The notes under the pieces were generated by a model that saw only the letters and a list, made by a program, of their open reading frames with translations, searched no databases and was not told the origin of the DNA. The translations under genes were made by a program, and so were the position numbers. A stretch of DNA of 64,000 nucleotides from Saururus chinensis. Its lineage: Eukaryota > Streptophyta > Magnoliopsida > Piperales > Saururaceae. Location of the stretch: contig CP141147.1 of assembly GCA_035235625.1 (NCBI GenBank), positions 1,898,001-1,962,000 on the forward strand, in the 5' to 3' direction. Every line of letters begins with the position of its first letter. Position 1 is the stretch's first letter. Shown here piece by piece: positions 36,613-49,779 of the stretch.

Positions 36613-39600
36613 CACTACAAGAAAAAAACTATTAGCTACGTTTTTGCGTCAAAAAATGTACAGTCGGTACTGCTCATTAGCGATGCTTATGAAAAAGCGT
36701 CGTAATACTCCTACTTTTTGATCGCTAATAGTAAATTATTAGCGACAATTGTTAACAAGTGTCGCTAATATATCAAAATATTTGAAAAAAAATAAAAACC
36801 TTATCAGCGACGCTTGTTTATGCATTACTAATAAGAAACAAATTTAAAAAATTATTAGTGACACTTTTCAAAGCATCACTAATAAAGAATATTTTTTAAA
36901 AATAAAAAACCTTCATTAGCGACTATTTTAAAGGTGTCACTTATAAGAAAAAAATGATAAAAAAAATCAAAATCATTATTAGCAATGCTTTTAAAAGCGT
37001 CTCTAATAAAAAAATTAAACAAAAAAGTAAGAGGGGAGACGGTGTTCACAGCCCCTCCTCTAACAGCAGTAGGGGAGGGGGGAGAGGCTCTGGCTCCTTC
37101 GACCGGAGCCCCTCTTCTTCCTATTGTAGAAAGCGGAGGAGGGGAAGTCATCGGCGGGGGCAGCCGGAGCGGCTGAAGGAGCCGGGGTGGCGGTCAAAGC
37201 CGTGGCAGTAGGCAGAGAAGGGTTGTAACACCCTGTGTTTCGAATACACCTAAACCGAGGGGTTAGGGGTAGTTACATAATTTTTAGTTAAATTAAAGGG
37301 TTTCAAGGAATAGAATCCTCGTATATGTGTAAAGCTCGAAGTAATGAACGTAACAAATTGAAGAACACACGAAATAGAGGCCAAGAGAAAAAGTTAAGAC
37401 CTCGAAAAGCATGCTACATGGGCGGAACCCATGTAAGAAGTACGGAATATCCTACCCATATGGGGTCTAGTTTCAAAGGGCTCATCAATATGAGTCCATT
37501 GGTATCAAAAATACGCGATTCCAACTTCAGGGTAGAAAGTTATCACGTTTTGAAGTTGGGATTTTATTGGATTAACATAATAATAAAAAATGGGGAAAAA
37601 GGACGAAATAGATGACATCATCTGAAGCCGAGCCAAGCTGCATGAACTGTAGTGCGGAACCGCGCTTATGTAAACCGTGACGCGGAACCGCGTCCACCTG
37701 AGTTGTGGCGCGGAATTGCTTCCGTGAGACACGCGGTGGGCTCACATGAAACTGTGTGATGCACATACTGCACACGGCGTGCTAACGCAAGCATCATGGG
37801 CATATCGACCACTACACCATGTCTCCACGTGCAACATACTGCGCACGCCGTTCCGTCTGCTCACGAGTCTTGTAAATTCTGGTTTCTGTTCAAAGTTTTG
37901 GAAGAGTTTTCTGGTTCGTTCTAAGTCAATTTCTGTCCGTTCAAAAGGCATTCTTAGCTAATTCGAGGGTGTTCTACGTAATGGAAGCACCCATTCATCG
38001 AGTTGGCTAAGGGGGAATGCCTTGAAGAAAGAGAAGTGGCCCAGAGCAAAAGGGGGCTTCTTTCTCCGTCGTTGGGCAACAACAAGGGAAGTGGCCTAGA
38101 GTAGGGGAGGCTCCGTCCTCCACCAAAAGGCCACATAGTGAGACAAACATCGCCGGGTTAAGGGGGGATCTGTTTACAACCTACGTGTGTAGAAAGAGGA
38201 AAAAGTCTTTAGGTAAGGGGAAGGTCTATCTATTGCCTACATGCTCATAAAGAGAGAAGTGTTTCTGGGTAGGGGAAATTCTGTCTGCAACCTATAAGCA
38301 CGGGAAGAGTAAAGTGACCTGGGTTAAAGGAAAGTTACGTCTGTCACCTTCTGGCTGCAAAGAGAGAAATGTCCCGGGTTAAAGAAAGGTGATGTCTACC
38401 ACCTTCAAATGCAAGGAGAAAGATGTACCGAAACAAGAGGAGGTTTTGCCCATCGTCTCTAGACTAGAAGGGGAGGATGCCCAGAGGAAACAAACTACTT
38501 TGAATGCTGCGACTTCTGGAACTACAGGGGAGTAAGCATTTCTAACTTTTCGAAATAATTTTATTTATTTGTATACATATTTTAATTAGTAATATTAATA
38601 TATTAATTAAGACATATGATTCGCTATGATCTGATAGATTTCTAATATGATTTGCTTTAATTTGCTATGAAATATCTTATTTTGATATGATATATTCCGA
38701 TCGGATCTAATATGATCTATTATGGAATCTGATATAATCTGATGGGAACTGATACAATCCAATTTACTCTATTGTGTGTCTTGCTTTGCTCTGTGATAAA
38801 GTGACATGCGTGATTCTAGTAGTGTTTTGCTCACTTCTGTGATAGAATGAGATGTATGTTTCCGCTGATTTATTGGCTTCTGTTCGACTCCAACGATTTA
38901 TGAGATTTTCATTTGACCCCAAATTATTTACATAGATATAAGGATATGTGTATTATAATGTATATGATTTTGTGATGCTGAATGTATATATTAGCCATTA
39001 GGCTTGAGTACATTCGGATCTAATCGTATTGGAATAATATTGTAATGTTTTCCAATACGTACGTAAGCAACCAACAACAAGGCAACGTTGACCTGATCCA
39101 AATTAGTTATAAAATTAAGTTTGCTCTAGCCTACGCACAATGAATCACTAAAGCTCTATATGGCTTAGAGGAATGTTATGACTTTTGCACTTAGAGTCCA
39201 CCACTCCTAGTTAGTGAATTTTGGTTTGTATGAAAAATTTGTTTCATTCGATTTTGCTTTCCGAACCCCTTGTCCAAGTTGGTTTTCCAAGTCGGGATGT
39301 TACAAGGGTAGGCAACATGGTTGGGAGAAGGAGAGAGGGGGCAGCCAGGCCGGGAGGTGGGGAGCCAAAGCTGTGGGGAGAGGAAGGACTGTGGGGAAGC
39401 CAGGGTGGTGGGCAACTTGGCAGTGGGGGGAAAAGAGAAAAGGGGAGTCGAGGTGGGAATAATTACATTCAATCGAAAATACCCTGCATGTGCAAAACTT
39501 TGGGCACACGCTGGGTTTTTTTAGCGACACTTCTAAAGAAGAGTATCAAATAGTCACTATTTGCGATACTTCTTACGAAATGTTGCAAATAGAATCACTT

Positions 39601-40060
39601 TTGCGACGCTTCTCAGGATGCATCACAAATAGGCTTATATCTGCAACCTTTATGGATAAGCGTTGCAAAAAATACCGGTATTTGCAAGTCTTAGAAGAGA
39701 GAGAGAGAGATACATTTTAGTTTATTTTCTAGCTCTCTCTCTCTCTTCTCTTCTCTCTCACTTATCTCTGCTCCTCTCTCTCCCCTCTCTCTCTTTGTTA
39801 TCTCTCTCTCTCCCCTCTCTCTTCTTTCTCTCTCTTCTCGCTATCTCTCTCTCTTCTTTCTCTCTCTCACGCTCTCTCTTTTCTCTCTCCTCCTCTTTCT
39901 TATGTGTGTAAGCATGAGCCCTAGCTCTGAGGAAGAGAGGAGAAGAGTAGAGGAATTTAATTCAATTTTGTTGGGATTTTTTATTATATATCTTTAAAAT
40001 AATAAAAAAATTAAAAATAAATATATTTGCGACATATTCCTATGTGCCACTAATACCTTT
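36613..40060. mobile_element. CACTA element 2, 3' end missing
   Basis: The left end CACTACAAGAAAAAAAC follows copia sequence directly at 36613. TTAGCGACR-type subterminal repeats follow in both orientations to about 37020, and related TTTGCGACR repeats recur at 39520-39690 and 40026-40060. I find no matching TAGTG end, and similarity stops near 40060. The right terminus has therefore been deleted, together with the copia 3' end. The interior has a GC-rich block, a CT tract (39730-39900) and the solo LTR 37224-39304. No transposase is seen. Confidence 0.8.
37224..39304 (+). mobile_element. Solo LTR, 2.08 kb (gypsy-like)
   Basis: It begins TGTAACACCCTG and ends CGGGATGTTACA, with a perfect 5-bp target duplication AGGGT (37219-37223 and 39305-39309). 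It has no internal coding region and no second LTR. It is inserted in the GC-rich part of CACTA element 2. ORFs at 37325-38136 have no recognisable domain. Confidence 0.88.
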
Positions 40061-42430
40061 TATTTTATTTTATTTTATAATATTTAAAATATAGTATATG
40101 TACCTACCCTTGTGGGATCTTGTTTGATAAGGTTCGAATTTAGGAGTGCAATAGTACTAACAATGTGTATATCCAAGTTCGAGAAAGTGAAAGTTGTATT
40201 AGTTTAAATTTTTTTAAAATGGGTTTGATGCAACGTCCTAATTTATGCTAAAAACTTTCATTACTACTTTGGTGGTGAATTATTGAAAATTTCTGTTATC
40301 ATTTCTACTTCTGTTTCTAAAAAATTTAACACACAAACAACCCCTAAAGCTGTTACTTTAGGGATTCATATCGGTTGGGTGGGCACTCCCACCCAGTATG
40401 GTTGGAACGGCCAATTAGAGTGAGATGCGTTTTGCCACTCCCACCATATTGGGTGGGAGTGCCCACCCAGCCAATCTGAATCTAATAAGTGTGCTTCGGC
40501 TCACTGATACTAGATATTCTCTTTTAACTACAGGGAAATATTCTCTTTTATAAGTTATATTTGGAGGAGAAATTTATGAAAAAAAATTAAATGCATTGCA
40601 TCATTATTAATAGATGTCAAATATTTTTTATGCTATTTGAGAAAATTAAAATTGGAGAAAGAGCATTGCAGCATTATAAGACACATGTTTAAAATTATAA
40701 AAACTTCACAAAAATTACTAATTGACTATTGAATAAAATAAAAAAATAAAATTTTAATAAAATTTCTTTATATTCTCTTCAACTCGGGTGATAACATTAT
40801 TAAATAATAAGGTTTGGGTCGAGTTATGCTGGTTGTACAAGTAAATCTCGACCTGACCATACTTTTAAAATAGGTAAAATTTTAAAACTCTAACTCTAAT
40901 CATATTTTTATTTAAGTTGGTTGCGAGTTATGTAGGTTGGGTTAAATTTTTCCAACCTTTGTCACGACAAGAATCTTACACTTTCACGCTAACATGCCTT
41001 GTGTCAAGATATCCCTATATAAAATTGACTTTTTTATGTTTTACATATCCAATCAATAAATTGGTTACTTCCCTACAATTATTAAATGATACCAGGTGTT
41101 ATCTATGGGGTTTCTTCTAGCTTCCCTGAAGTTTTATCCATTAATAATATTCGCCTTGGGGACAGGTAGTAAATTATAGTTGATTAGGCAAATTTAAATA
41201 TCGACATCAATTGGGATGAACTAGGGTATCTAGGTTAGTTTTTAGGCCAGTGATCAGTGTAATCAGAAAAATTACTTTTAGAACTTGGGAAAATGTCTTT
41301 CACTGTCTGTATGGTGCAAAGACATGATTTTGGGTACTGTGAGATGACCATTGACGAAATGAGAAGCTATGCTCTTCAACGAAAACTCTTGGCATCGAAA
41401 GCAAGATGGATAGTACCGTGAGGATATCTTTCATCACAAAGGCTTTCTCAATATTGGCCAAACGACATTAGCAGAAACTTATAATGGCCATGATGAGTCC
41501 CAGAGACCGTTTGTGAAACACTTGGGTGCACTTGGATTTGAAGATAGCCTAAGCGGATATCTAGTTTGGGGAAGCCCTATACAATTTATAGAATCGAAAA
41601 CTTAGCTTTGAGAGTAATTTGATTTAGAGGTTTTTTTTATATTACCTGGTTGATTAACATAATATTTTATATTTTTTAGATTTTAAACATAAATATTATA
41701 TTTACCTATTTATGGATGAAATTACCCTTAAGTTTTAAATAAATTTATTATGCATATATATTATAATAAATAAATATCAGAATAGTGTAGTGCTGTTCCG
41801 GTGGGCTTGAATTTATTGGTGGCAAGTTGAAAGTTGTCGGTAAGAGGTGACCGGCGGTGACTTATCAGCGAGCACCGTTGTTTAGTAAAAACTTATTTTT
41901 AACACTTCTGAAGTTGTTCAAGGCTCAAAATGGTTCATTTTGACAGATTCGATCACTCTTTAACCCCAATAATAAATAAAATTGATATTTACATATATTA
42001 CAACGGAGAGATAGGTAATTATAACATGTATATAAGTAAAAAAGTATACTTGATGAATATTGATATGTTGATGAGGTTTGGCGAGCTACTACTTCAAGTC
42101 AAAAGATGACTTACCATCAATAATAATGTAGCTTTAAAGTTTTTAATTTTATCTTTATAATTATTTATTATATATAAATTATAAGATAACAAAGACTTGT
42201 AATTAGTATTTTTCATTCATAATAAAGTAAATAAAGAGGTGTTAATATTCTATTTCGATATGAACTAATAAGTAACTGACTACATTATCAATAAAAAATG
42301 GCCTACGTTTTCTTACCTAGAGGTGTCTTAGATTGTCATCTTTGCACATATGAGGTGTTTTATAGACATTCCTGCTCTTTAATCGGCTTTTACCAGATTG
42401 CAAGATCGTCCTTTTCAACTACTGCAACAA
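40061..42430. other. Gene-free spacer
   Basis: Two repeat pieces are visible. One is the fold-back at 40363-40482. The other is a stretch at about 41632-41690 ('ttttttatattacctgg' followed by 'atattttatatttt') that matches the left terminal repeat of the element at 3604. I could not find an opposite end for the second piece. Confidence 0.5.
40363..40482. repeat. 120-bp fold-back MITE
   Basis: The outer arms are imperfect inverted repeats. Each arm contains tgggtgggcactcccaccca, itself a smaller palindrome. The centre (about 40406-40436) is unpaired. The target duplication is unclear. Confidence 0.75.
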
Positions 42431-42439
42431 AAGAGAAGT

Positions 42440-42972
42440 GAAGTTCTACTCTCCTAAATGGATACTGCAAATGGGCACCACACTAACCTGCACGGCCCCA
42501 GTCGGAAGTTGTTCTAAATACTCCAGGCTCCTCACCGGCACCCGAATTGGGTGCGGAAGCAGCCGCTCTAGCTCCGCCAGAAGGATCCCCCTCAACTCAC
42601 GCATAGATCTCGTCCCAACCTCGGCCGACAAAACCCCATCCCTGTCGACCTGCAACGGCGGAATCACCGGAGCTCAATAGCCCCAAGAAAAGCTGGCCGA
42701 CGACGAGGAAGGTAGCGAAGGCCCAGACCTCGTCAACGATGTCATTGATCCCGTTCAGCGTCTGGACGCAGTCGTTCCATCGAGCGTCAAGAATATGGAT
42801 CTGCAAAAGCTACAGCTGGGGGGCTGCGGCGGAGATTCCAGAAGCGAGGCCGAGGGAGGGAAACCGCGGCAACTGAGAGGAGAAGGGCAGGGGGAAATCG
42901 ATGTGGGGGAAAGGGAAAATCATGGCGAAGGAGAGGGGAAGGGGGAAATCGAGAGAAGACTTTTTGGTACAA
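42440..42972 (-). pseudogene. Broken gene fragment, family not recognised
   Basis: This GC-rich, codon-like stretch stands out from its AT-rich surroundings. On the minus strand one frame reads DARWNDCVQTLNGINDIVDE followed by a hydrophobic segment (WAFATFLVVGQLFLGLL). The sense then moves to another frame with VIPPLQVDRDGVLSAEVG, continuing to about 42490 where a GTTAGT donor-like site follows. An in-frame TAG lies upstream of DARWND at about 42810. Frame changes and the stop suggest a decayed or captured exon. An intron between the two frames is an alternative reading. I cannot name the family. Confidence 0.4.
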
Positions 42973-43254
42973 TGACTGAAGGAATCATCAATTTGGCATT
43001 ATTATTTTTTCCTTATTCTTTGTTTGTTTTCGGTCAGAAACTCCCCTCTAATTGCTTCCTTTCCTGCGTCATGTGTTTTGTTTCTTTCTGTGCAAGGTAT
43101 CGATATGACAAGGGCCTCTCTTATTTGGCGAGTGCACAAAACGCACTCCATTATCTGTGGTTCTTGATTTTGAGCTGAAAATCCGAAACTTCAACGAACT
43201 GTCCGTACATATTAAGTGGCCAAAACTACATATAAACATGACACTCATCTCTTA

Positions 43255-43700
43255 AAACTAGAGGGAATTCATGTAGATGAAGGCCTTCAAGTATTTTACT
43301 CTAGTGTGTTTGCTTGCAAGATGGATGACTGGATTACTTAATTATATACTCACTCGGTTCTAAATTAATTTATTTTAAAAAATAAAATATAACTATTAAT
43401 AGAGTGACTAACATTTTAGATTATTAAGTACACATTAGAATTATTGAAGTTGATTATAGGGCCTTTAAAATGAGAGAGAATTGGCTTATACCAAGCTTAA
43501 TGGGCAGATTGGGCCCAAATAGACCCCCGCATGGGAAAAATAAAAGCGGCAAGGACATAGCATCGGGGAGAGGGAGTTTCCATCTTAATTTGTCAACCTT
43601 GAAAATTTGCAGATTCCTGTAAAACCTGTAAACCCACTTTCATTTCTTACAAGTATGCTAGGGTAAATTTTCAATGATAGTGTCGACACAAATTTAAGTA
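43255..43700 (+). repeat. Diverged duplicated segment, copy A
   Basis: It aligns in order with 50185-50895 ('gatggatgact.attacttaatt', 'acacattagaattatt', then 'ccactttcatttctta' near the end). A TA-flanked insertion at about 43348-43410 is missing in copy B, and a hAT element at 50446-50770 is missing here. Confidence 0.6.
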
Positions 43701-43770
43701 TGCCCATGTTTACTTATACTGCTAATTCATTCCAATGAGATTTCATAGAAAGTTCATCAGAAAAATAATA

Positions 43771-43873
43771 TTTCCTCCATCCTTTATTGATTGTTATATT
43801 TAAAAAATTAATATTTTTTATTAAATGTTGAAACTCACATCTAAGAGAAAAGGAAATAAGTTTATAATACTCG
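43771..43873. mobile_element. Stowaway-like MITE, left half
   Basis: It starts after TA with tttcctccatcc. The right half (49676-49770) ends gatggagggag followed by TA (49771-49772). Joined across the copia insertion the two halves make an element of about 200 bases with CTCCCTCCATC-type ends, typical of Stowaway (Tc1/mariner) MITEs. Confidence 0.7.
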
Positions 43874-44586
43874 TGTTAGAAGTGGGTTTATATGGGTTAG
43901 ACCTATTTGGGTATTAGAAACCCAAGCTAATTTTGAAGTGCATGAGAATCACACATGTAAATTTGTTGAAGATGTGAATAGTCCTACATCACCTAAAATT
44001 AGGTAATAATGTTGGTATATAAGGCATAAGTTTGCCCTTTCAAGTTAGGCACTTTCAAGTTAGGCCTTTGGGCCATCTCACTTTTGTAGGTGAGATACAT
44101 ATTGGACTTATGCAACTAAGTAGGCTAACCTACATACGCGGTCGGTCAGGTTACGTTGGGTCAACAATATATTATTTTTAGGACAAATTCATTTAGTTTT
44201 TCTTAACCCAAAATGGGTTCGGTTTTATTCTCACCAAAATTTGTCCGTTAACAGACGAACACATCGGTTTGAATGGGACATGTTATCTTCAACAAGATTT
44301 TTTATAAAAATATGAAAATTAATTTTTTGCATTACCTTTTAAAAGAATTTCGTCTACGTCTTATGTGAGAGCATTTTCATAACGTTGGTTCATTGCATGC
44401 GTTGTGTGAAGGTGCTTCTATGTGTGGTTGATCGTCTTATCTTAAAAAGTAGATGCCCAAGTGAATCCTTAGTATTAGTAGGGAGGGCGAATTCTGTCTT
44501 AAGGACGAAGCATTCTTGCTTGATTCGATTATCTTTTTCCAGTGAGTTTTTTTCATCACAACACTTACATAGGTACGAAAATAACA
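43874..44586 (+). repeat. Copia element 2, 5' LTR
   Basis: It begins TGTTAGAAGTGGG. The gttggtatataaggc stretch near 44011-44026 is a candidate promoter TATA shared with the 3' LTR. Confidence 0.88.
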
Positions 44587-47500
44587 ATCTTAAGACAAAA
44601 TTTCAATTTTTTATTGTACTTTTATGTTGTGTCTCATATTTCGAAAGTGTGTTCTAAATATTTCAAAATTGATACTATCTTTTGTTCATTGGAACAAAAA
44701 AGACTGTAGAGGGTACCAATTTGACTTCGGTTATAATTCCCACTTCAGTGAATGCTTCTATTCAAGTGAAAGAAGAAAAACCAAAAAATTTGAGTGGTGT
44801 GGATTTTAAAAGATGACAATAGAATATGTTCTATCTTACCACATTGAATTTGCCTCGATTCCTTAAAGAGGAAGTTGCGGCAGTAGATGCATGGAAACAT
44901 GCAAATTTTATATGCCATAATTATATCCTCAATGGGTTGGATAACATGTACAGTCTAATGAAGAGTGCTAAGGCACTATGGGAGTCTTCATATAAGAAGT
45001 CCAAGACAGAGGATGTTCAAACGAAGAAATTTGCGGTAGGAAAATTCTTGGACTTCAAGATGATGGACTCTAAGATAGTGATTAATCAAGTCCAAGAACT
45101 CTTAAGTTATCTTATATAGTATACATGTAGAAGGTATGACTTTAAGTGAGTCTTTTCAGGTGGCTACAATAATAGAAAAATTATCACTTTCCTAGAAGGA
45201 CTTTAAGAATTACTTGAAGCATAAGCATAAGGAGATGAATACGGAAGACTTAATTGTAAGATTGAGGATAGAAAAGGACAACCATGCTTCTAAAAGACAA
45301 CTGGGGGTTATAGCATGGAAGCCAAAGTCAATATTGTTGAACAAAAACATAAAAACAACTTTAAAAATAAGAAGAGAAAAAATCCTGGTGGACGGTAAAA
45401 TTACGACTCTAACAAAGCCAAGTTCAAGGGCAAGTAGTATGTGTGTAATAAGTAAGGCCATAAGGATAAGGATGGTCACAAGCGGAAGAAACAAGTGGAT
45501 TTCAAGAAGAAAAATGCATAATCCAATGTGACTGAAGTGGAGAATCTCTCCAACAATATGAATTGCATTGGCCTTTCTGCTATAATTTCTAAAGTGAAGA
45601 TGGTCATTAATGCAAAAGAATGGTGGGTGGACAACGGGGCCACTCGTCATGTGTGGTCAAATAGAAAAAATATTTTCCACTTATCAAGTGGTAAAAATGG
45701 TGAACAACTTTTCATGGGCAATTCTTCTACCGCTAAGGTTGAAGGTACTTGAAAGGTGGTGCTCAAGATGACTTTGGGTAAGGAACTCACTGTCAACAAT
45801 GTGTTGTATGTGCCTGAAATTCGAATAAATTTAGTGTTAAGATCATTGCTAAGCAAGAATGTGTTCAAATTGGTGTTTGAATCGGATAAGTTTGTATTGA
45901 CTAATAGTGGGATGTATGTGAGAAAAAGGGTATCTTAATGAGGGGTTTTTCAAGCTTGATGTATTAACTGTTGTACATGTTGCTAATATTAAAAATGTTA
46001 GTACTTCTTCTTTTTATATGATTGAGTCATGTGATGTGTGACATGATAGATTATGACGTGTTAATTATGATGCTATGCGAAGATAGATTAAAATAGAATA
46101 TCTACCTAAATTTAATATTGACTCTCATCATAAATATGAAACTTGTGTAGAATCAAAATTGACAAGGAAATCATTGAAAAACATTGAGAGATGTATTGAA
46201 CCTATTGAGGTAATTCACAATGATGTTTGTGATTTAAAAACTTATTTAAACAAGATGAGGTAAAAAGTACTTTATTACATTTATTGATGATTATACTCGA
46301 TATTGTTATGCGTACTTGCTGAGAAGTAAGGATGAGGCTATGAACATATTTGTACTATATAAAACAGAGGTTGAGAATCAGCTTGGTAAGAAAATAAAAG
46401 TTCCAATGAGTGATAGAAGTTGGGAACATGAAACACTTTTTGGTGAATTCTGTTCACAACATGGTATTGTACACCAAACTATAGCACCCTATTCACCTCA
46501 GCAAAATGAAGTTACTGAATGGAAAAATAGAATTTTAAAAGAGATAATAAATGTAATGCGAATAAATTCTGGATTACCCTAGGATATGTGGGGAGAAGTT
46601 TTGCTTTATGCAAATTATATTCTCAACAAAATACTTTATAAGGAAACCACAAAGACACCATATGAATTATGAAAAGGTAGAAAGTCATCCTATAAATTTG
46701 TAAAGGTGTGAGGGTGTTTGGAGAAAGTGGTGGTCTCTAATCCTAAGAGGATTAAAATTGGACCACAGACTATTGATTGTGTATTCATTTATTATGCCAA
46801 TAATAGTAGTGCATATCGCTTTCTTGTAAATAAATTAGAGATGTCTGACGTAAATGTTAATATTGTGATTGAATCTTGGAATGCTTTATTTTTTGAATTT
46901 ATTTTTTCATGGAATTCTACACAACAAGAAAGTTCACTTAAAAGAACTTTGAATGTTGCACAAGACAATAATGAAGACCAAGAATGAGAAGATGATGCGC
47001 TTAGACGTAGAAAATGTGCTAGGACATCAATATTCTTTGGTCTGGACTTTCTGACTTATTTGTTGGAAAATAAGCCTCAAAGCATTAAGGAAGCCATGTC
47101 CTCTCCTAAAGCACAATATTGGAAAGAGGCTATAAATAGTGAAATTGAATCCATTATGTAAATAGTAGATCTTCCACTAGGAAGTAAACCTCTAAGATAC
47201 AAGTGGCTATTCAAGAGGAAGATGAAAACTTGTACTTGGTCAAGAAAATAAAGTACGTAGGCTTGTTAAATCTCTCTATGGGCTTAAACAATCACCTAAG
47301 CAATAACATAAAATAATTGACAAAATGATGATGTCAAATGGATTCAAAATCAATGAATGTGACAAATGTATTTATGTCAAAGAAATACCTAATAGCTATA
47401 TCATTGTATGCTAATATGTAGATGATATGCTCATTATTGATAGCAATGATGATATCATTAACGCTATGAAGAGGATGTTAAACAAATAATTTAACATGAA

Positions 47501-48954
47501 AGATATGGGTGTTGCAGATGTTATACTAGGGATGAAAATCACTAGAATATTTGATGGATATGGCACTATCTCAATCTCATTACATTGAGAAAATCCTAGA
47601 GTAATTCAATAATAATGATAATCGTCCAACGAGAACACCTGTAGATGTGATATTACACTTAAGCAAAAACATTAGTGAGAGTATATTGCAACTTCAATAT
47701 TCTCAAATTATTGGTAGTCTCAATTACATAATGAATTGTATGAGACTGGACATAGCATACTCAGTAAGTAAACTGAGTAGATATAATAGCAACCCAGGGG
47801 TAGACCACTGGAAGGTTGTAGTCAGAGTTCTTAGATATCTAAGATTTACCTTGAACTATGGACTATAATATACAAGGAATCCAGTAGTACTAGAGGGTTA
47901 TTGTGATGTAAACTAGATATATGATCCAAAACACTCAAAATCTACAAGTGGGCATGTCTTTACTCTTGGAGGTGCATTAGTATCTTGAAATCTTTTAAAC
48001 AAACATACATATATAGCAAGATCCACAATAGAATCTAAATTTGTTACACTTAACAGAGTAGGTGAAGAGGTTGAGTAGCTTCGTTATTTTTAGAGGGTGT
48101 TCTAATGTGGGAGAAACCTATGTCATCTATTTGCATCCATTGTGATAGCCAATTAACTTTAGGAAGGGTATAAAGTAATTTGTATAATAGTAAGTCTCGA
48201 TATATACGTCGGATGCATAATATCATAAAATAATTGCTCTCTAGTGGAATATTTTCTATTGAGTATGTTAGGTCAAAAAAAATATTGCGGATTCACTTAC
48301 TAAGGGTTTGACCAAAGAACAAGTGAGCAGTTCATCGAGGGGAAATGAGATTAAAGCGTTTGCATTAAGAGTCACCGTTATGGGAACCCAACCTAGTTGA
48401 TTGGAGATCCCAAGATCTAGGTTCAAATGGACAACCTAATTGTGGGGGATTCAAGGAGAATTACTATTGAGACAACATCTCATCCTCATTCCTATGATGA
48501 GATAATGATGCTTATAGAATGAACTAGGATAAACTTTGCTTTTAATAGTTCTTATAGCTTAAATTAATTAAAGTGGGGTATGACTGGATACTCCCAATAA
48601 GAATCGCTTATATGAGTGTGAAGGGGCCGCTTTTATGAGGGTTTTAAGGCTAAATCTTTTAGAGCACTCATGAAAACCAGGTTTGTTTAGGGCCTAAATG
48701 AACACAATTATGAGAACCACGTTATGTCTGAGAATTTACTATGTGAATTTTATTTTCTTGGTTTACACAAACGATTGAACAGTTTAAGACATTACATTTA
48801 CTAATTAGCTAGTAGACCCGATAATTTTCACAAGGGAAGGTTTAAAGTCAAAAGCTATTTTTCCTCCATGCATGAACTTTTCAATGATTACTCTCACGTT
48901 TTATCTGTATTATTTTACATAGTTATCAAGTTAGTTATCATTCATGTGGGGGAT

Positions 48955-49670
48955 TTCTAGAAGAGGGTTTTATATAGGTTAGGCCTATTTGGGTATTAAG
49001 AGCCTAAGCCCACTTTGAAGTAAATGAGAATCACACATGTGAATTGACTGAAGGTATAAATAGTCTCACATTACCTAGAATAAGATGATAGTGTTGGTAT
49101 ATAAGGTATAAGTTTGACTCTTCAAGTTAGGCCCTTGGGCCACCCCACTTTTGTGGGAGAGATAGATGTTAGACCCATGCACCTAGGTGGGCTAAACCAC
49201 TTGTGCATGTACGCTGCCGCCATCCAGCCGGCTTGGTTCGGTTCGATTCAATTTGCACGCGCAACAGCTGGGCCGGGTCTGTTAGGTCGGGTTGGGTTGG
49301 GTTGGGTCAACAAAATAATTATTTTTGTGAAAAATTCAATTGGTTTTCTCTTAACCCAAAATGGGTCCTATTTTATTCTCACCAAAATGTATCCATTAAC
49401 GGGTGAACGCGTCCATTTGAATGGGACGGGATATATTCAACGGGATTTCTTATAAAACTCTGAAAATTATTTTTTTGCATCATCTTTTACTGGATTTTCC
49501 GTTACGTCTTCTGTGAGAGTATTTCCTGGGAGGCAGACGCCCAAATAAATCCTTAGCACCAATAGGGAGGGCAAATTCTGTCTTAAGGGTAGAACGTCCT
49601 TGCTTGATTCAATCATTGTTTTCTAGTGAGTTTTTTTCATTACAACACTTACTAAGGTACGAAAATAACA
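48955..49670 (+). repeat. Copia element 2, 3' LTR
   Basis: It is preceded by gtggggga, a likely polypurine tract. Its first bases are altered from TG to TT, but alignment to the 5' LTR holds throughout. The ORF at 49114-49455 lies within it and is not a gene. Confidence 0.88.
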
Positions 49671-49675
49671 ACTCA

Positions 49676-49770
49676 TTTTTAAATACTTAACTAAAATTGA
49701 ACAAAATTGAGCTATTAATATGGAACAAACATTTTTACTAAATGAAGCTCTTAATTTTAGATGGAGGGAG
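49676..49770. mobile_element. Stowaway-like MITE, right half
   Basis: This is the continuation of the MITE begun at 43771. It ends gatggagggag and is followed by the TA target duplicate. Confidence 0.7.
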
Positions 49771-49779
49771 TACAAAACT

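Larger units (their letters stand above)
43874..49670 (+). mobile_element. Copia element 2, complete but decayed
   Basis: The 5' LTR is 43874-44586 and the 3' LTR 48955-49670, both about 715 bases and ending ...gaaaataaca. Flanks are ACTCG (43869-43873) and ACTCA (49671-49675), a 5-bp target duplication with one mismatch. The polyprotein between has many stops and frameshifts. It shows gag (about 44826-45119); a protease with WWVDNGATRHV (DTG changed to DNG) near 45620; integrase with a SDR segment and QHGIVHQTIAPYSPQQNEV near 46400-46520; reverse transcriptase remnants with VDDML near 47415; and RNase H pieces to about 48100. It is the same family as element 1. LTRs are clearly diverged, so the insertion is old. 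It is inactive. Confidence 0.92.
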
